Positions 22,067 through 23,219 of a DNA stretch of 23,219 bases are shown in pieces. The first letter of the stretch is position 1. Each line of letters starts with the position of its first letter. The stretch covers positions 1 through 23,219 of the forward strand of contig CAYXNR010000036.1 of assembly GCA_964466595.1 (NCBI GenBank), in the 5' to 3' direction. The notes under the pieces were generated by a model. It made no database searches, was not told the origin of the DNA, and worked only from the letters and a program-made list of their open reading frames with translations. The position numbers and the translations under genes are program-made. Source of the stretch: JABDGC01 sp964466595. GTDB taxonomy: Bacteria > Pseudomonadota > Gammaproteobacteria > DSM-16500.

Positions 22067-22963
22067 TTATAAAACCAACGAGCGAGAAGCGCTGGGCTCG
22101 CCATCAAATTTTTTGCAATCCTCCGGAGCTGGTCGACGGTTCCACAGCGAGGCTAGGTTTCTAGCATAAGAAGCTACCTGCGGCAGATTTTTTTCGATAG
22201 TGGCTGCTGCAGTTTTAGCGCTCACCATGATTAAAGGCGCCGCCCAGAATCCAACCTGATTGCCACAGAGAAGTTGCAGAGAATGCGTTGTGAGTGCTGC
22301 ACCGAGCGTATAGAGCAGTACTTTTTTTTCAATTTCTTTATCTATGAAAGTAGCCTCATCTATCTCTGTGTGGAGTAGGAGTAGTTTTGCAAAAGCCGCA
22401 CTGCCTAAAGTCATTCCACCATACTCTATCAAAACAGGCATAGTGAAAATGTTGCTCCATAGAGAGCTTTGCAGGACGCCTGCGTAGTAGGCATAGTTAT
22501 ATAATTTTTGATAAGTAAGAGCTGAGTGTGGGTAGTGGGGTTGCAGCTCAAGTGGCGGGAAGTGTTCTAGATTATTATTTTCATCATCAGTTTCACTGCC
22601 ACTATTGCTTTCCCTAATATTGCGCATCCTTCCTGCAGCTTGAATATTCGGATGGCTTTTAAAAACAAGGGATGAAGGATAAGGCGCCATGTTGATTGGC
22701 GGTAATACAGTAGCCGCTACGAGGGGTTCTGTAGCAGGGGAGGCTGCAAGCGGTTCTGTAGCAGGAGAGGCTGCAAGAGGTTCCGTAACAGGAGAAGGAA
22801 GGGATGCTTGGGGTGATTCTTTTAATTCAGAGGAAGGCGTTTCACTTTGGTTTGTCTGCGTCAGTTGAATATAACCCTCATCCGTTTCAGATTCCTTAAG
22901 ATCGGGTACGATTTCTTCTTTTTGAGTTTCTTGTAAACGAGCAGGCCATAGTCGTCTTAACAT
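22067..22963 (-). CDS. Hypothetical protein: Pro/Ala/Glu repeat N-terminus, hydrophobic C-terminal domain
   Basis: Not a family I recognise (298 residues). The N-terminal half (1-145) is disordered-looking: rich in Glu, Thr, Ser and Pro, with a 9-residue tandem repeat EPLAASPAT (about 61-80). The C-terminal half holds three moderately hydrophobic segments (about 155-198, 214-234, 236-256) that could be two or three membrane helices or a membrane-binding domain. The tail EDCKKFDGEPSASRSLVL is polar with a hydrophobic end. AAGGAT 8 bases before the ATG at 22963 is a good ribosome site. It is convergent with glmS. The architecture (disordered repeat plus hydrophobic hairpins) resembles some secreted, host-membrane-targeted effectors of intracellular bacteria, but this is inference. 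Confidence 0.6.
   Translation of the reverse strand: MLRRLWPARLQETQKEEIVPDLKESETDEGYIQLTQTNQSETPSSELKESPQASLPSPVTEPLAASPATEPLAASPATEPLVAATVLPPINMAPYPSSLVFKSHPNIQAAGRMRNIRESNSGSETDDENNNLEHFPPLELQPHYPHSALTYQKLYNYAYYAGVLQSSLWSNIFTMPVLIEYGGMTLGSAAFAKLLLLHTEIDEATFIDKEIEKKVLLYTLGAALTTHSLQLLCGNQVGFWAAPLIMVSAKTAAATIEKNLPQVASYARNLASLWNRRPAPEDCKKFDGEPSASRSLVL
22725..22796 (-). repeat. 27-bp tandem repeat in the orphan gene
   Basis: Units at 22725-22751, 22752-22778 and a partial 22779-22796 share GGTTCTGTAGCAGG-GAGGCTGCAAG with few changes and encode EPLAASPAT-type nonapeptides in the minus-strand gene. Being in frame, copy number could change without breaking the gene. Confidence 0.85.
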
Positions 22964-22993
22964 TGGTTTATCCTTAAACAGTTAAAATGATTT

Positions 22994-23152
22994 TTAAGCT
23001 ACACTAGGCGGGCTAAGATTGCAATTTTTCATCATTCGCTTCATAAAAGAATCAAACAAGGGGACGGTAAAAGCGGTTTCGCCATGAGAGGGACTATAAA
23101 TTAATCCTTTGCAAATGAGTTGCTCACGAAGACGGTTAAGGAAAGAATTGGA
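22994..23152 (-). pseudogene. C-terminal remnant of an AAA-family ATPase
   Basis: Too short to be an obvious gene, but reading the minus strand from 23152 to the TAA at 22994-22996 gives about 52 residues, including FLNRLREQLICKGLIYSPSH and then GETAFTVPLFDSFMKR. This looks like the winged-helix end of AAA-family ATPases (ATP-binding proteins whose C-terminus reads GxIYSPxxGxxAFTVPLFxxF). An in-frame TAA at 23153-23155, inside the adjoining 9-bp tandem repeat, cuts it off upstream, so the N-terminal ATPase core is missing. It ends 30 bp before the orphan gene start. Family assignment is from memory of the motif. Confidence 0.5.
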
Positions 23153-23182
23153 TTATGTAGATTATGTAGGGTGGATTAGGCG
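23151..23182. repeat. 9-bp tandem duplication and 17-bp terminal inverted repeat
   Basis: GATTATGTA occurs twice head to tail (23151-23159, 23160-23168). It runs into GTAGGGTGGATTAGGCG (23166-23182), which is the exact reverse complement of window bases 1-17. This is the right-hand copy of the contig-end repeat. Confidence 0.8.
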
Positions 23183-23193
23183 TGTTTTTTTAT

Positions 23194-23219
23194 AAAAAAA
23201 AAAAAAAAAAAAAAAAAAA
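23194..23219 (+). other. Terminal run of 26 A, probable assembly artefact
   Basis: The window ends in 26 consecutive A after a T-rich stretch, directly beyond the terminal repeat. A homopolymer this long at a contig edge is more likely a sequencing or assembly artefact than real sequence. Confidence 0.6.

Overview
The window looks like one contig from a gammaproteobacterium, most likely an intracellular or host-associated member of the Legionellales (Coxiellaceae/Legionellaceae-like). I infer this from three things. The housekeeping proteins are classic gammaproteobacterial versions (MnmE, YidC, MnmG, RsmG, GlmU, GlmS, WaaG and WaaP types). The coding strands are moderately AT-rich. Mixed among the housekeeping genes are proteins typical of host-associated bacteria: a SET-domain protein, a SAMHD1-like HD hydrolase, a protein with the residue pattern of a CE-clan (Ulp1/YopJ-like) cysteine protease, and low-complexity proteins of unknown function. 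No 16S rRNA or other taxonomic marker is present, so placement is tentative.

Layout: (1) 111-3913, minus strand: the origin-proximal operon rpmH-rnpA-yidD-yidC-mnmE, read from a good sigma70 promoter at 3965-3994 that abuts a dispersed palindromic repeat (copy A). dnaA, the usual neighbour of rpmH, is absent; parB (4131-5036, minus) lies there instead. (2) 5133-5717, plus: thpR (RNA 2',3'-cyclic phosphodiesterase). (3) 5704-12382, minus: mnmG-rsmG-parA-waaG/waaP fusion-tandem kinase, with every junction overlapping or nearly so. LPS-core genes are thus coupled to parA, and parA is separated from parB by about 4 kb. (4) 12535-15016: dsbB (+), a membrane-anchored SET protein (-) and a SAMHD1-like HD phosphohydrolase (+). 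(5) 15022-18767: accessory section with an orphan acidic protein (-), a 566-bp non-coding stretch holding two inverted copies (B, C) of the palindromic repeat, and the CE-clan-like protein (+), which has a perfect Shine-Dalgarno and a Glu-rich C-terminal tail. (6) 18838-22064, plus: glmU-glmS, making UDP-GlcNAc for peptidoglycan and LPS. (7) 22067-23152, minus: an orphan proline-rich/hydrophobic protein and a truncated AAA-ATPase C-terminus. Both contig ends carry the same 17-bp sequence in opposite orientation, and the right end finishes in a run of 26 A.

How the genes fit together: regions 1, 3 and 6 cover translation and tRNA modification (bL34, RNase P, the MnmE-MnmG pair, RsmG), membrane protein insertion (YidC/YidD), chromosome segregation (ParA/ParB) and envelope sugar supply and LPS-core decoration (GlmU/GlmS, WaaG-WaaP, tandem kinase). 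The accessory proteins look like host-interaction candidates. The strongest candidate for something undescribed is the 16731-18767 protein, with His218, Glu237/Asp238, Gln287 and Cys293 spaced as in Ulp/SENP proteases.
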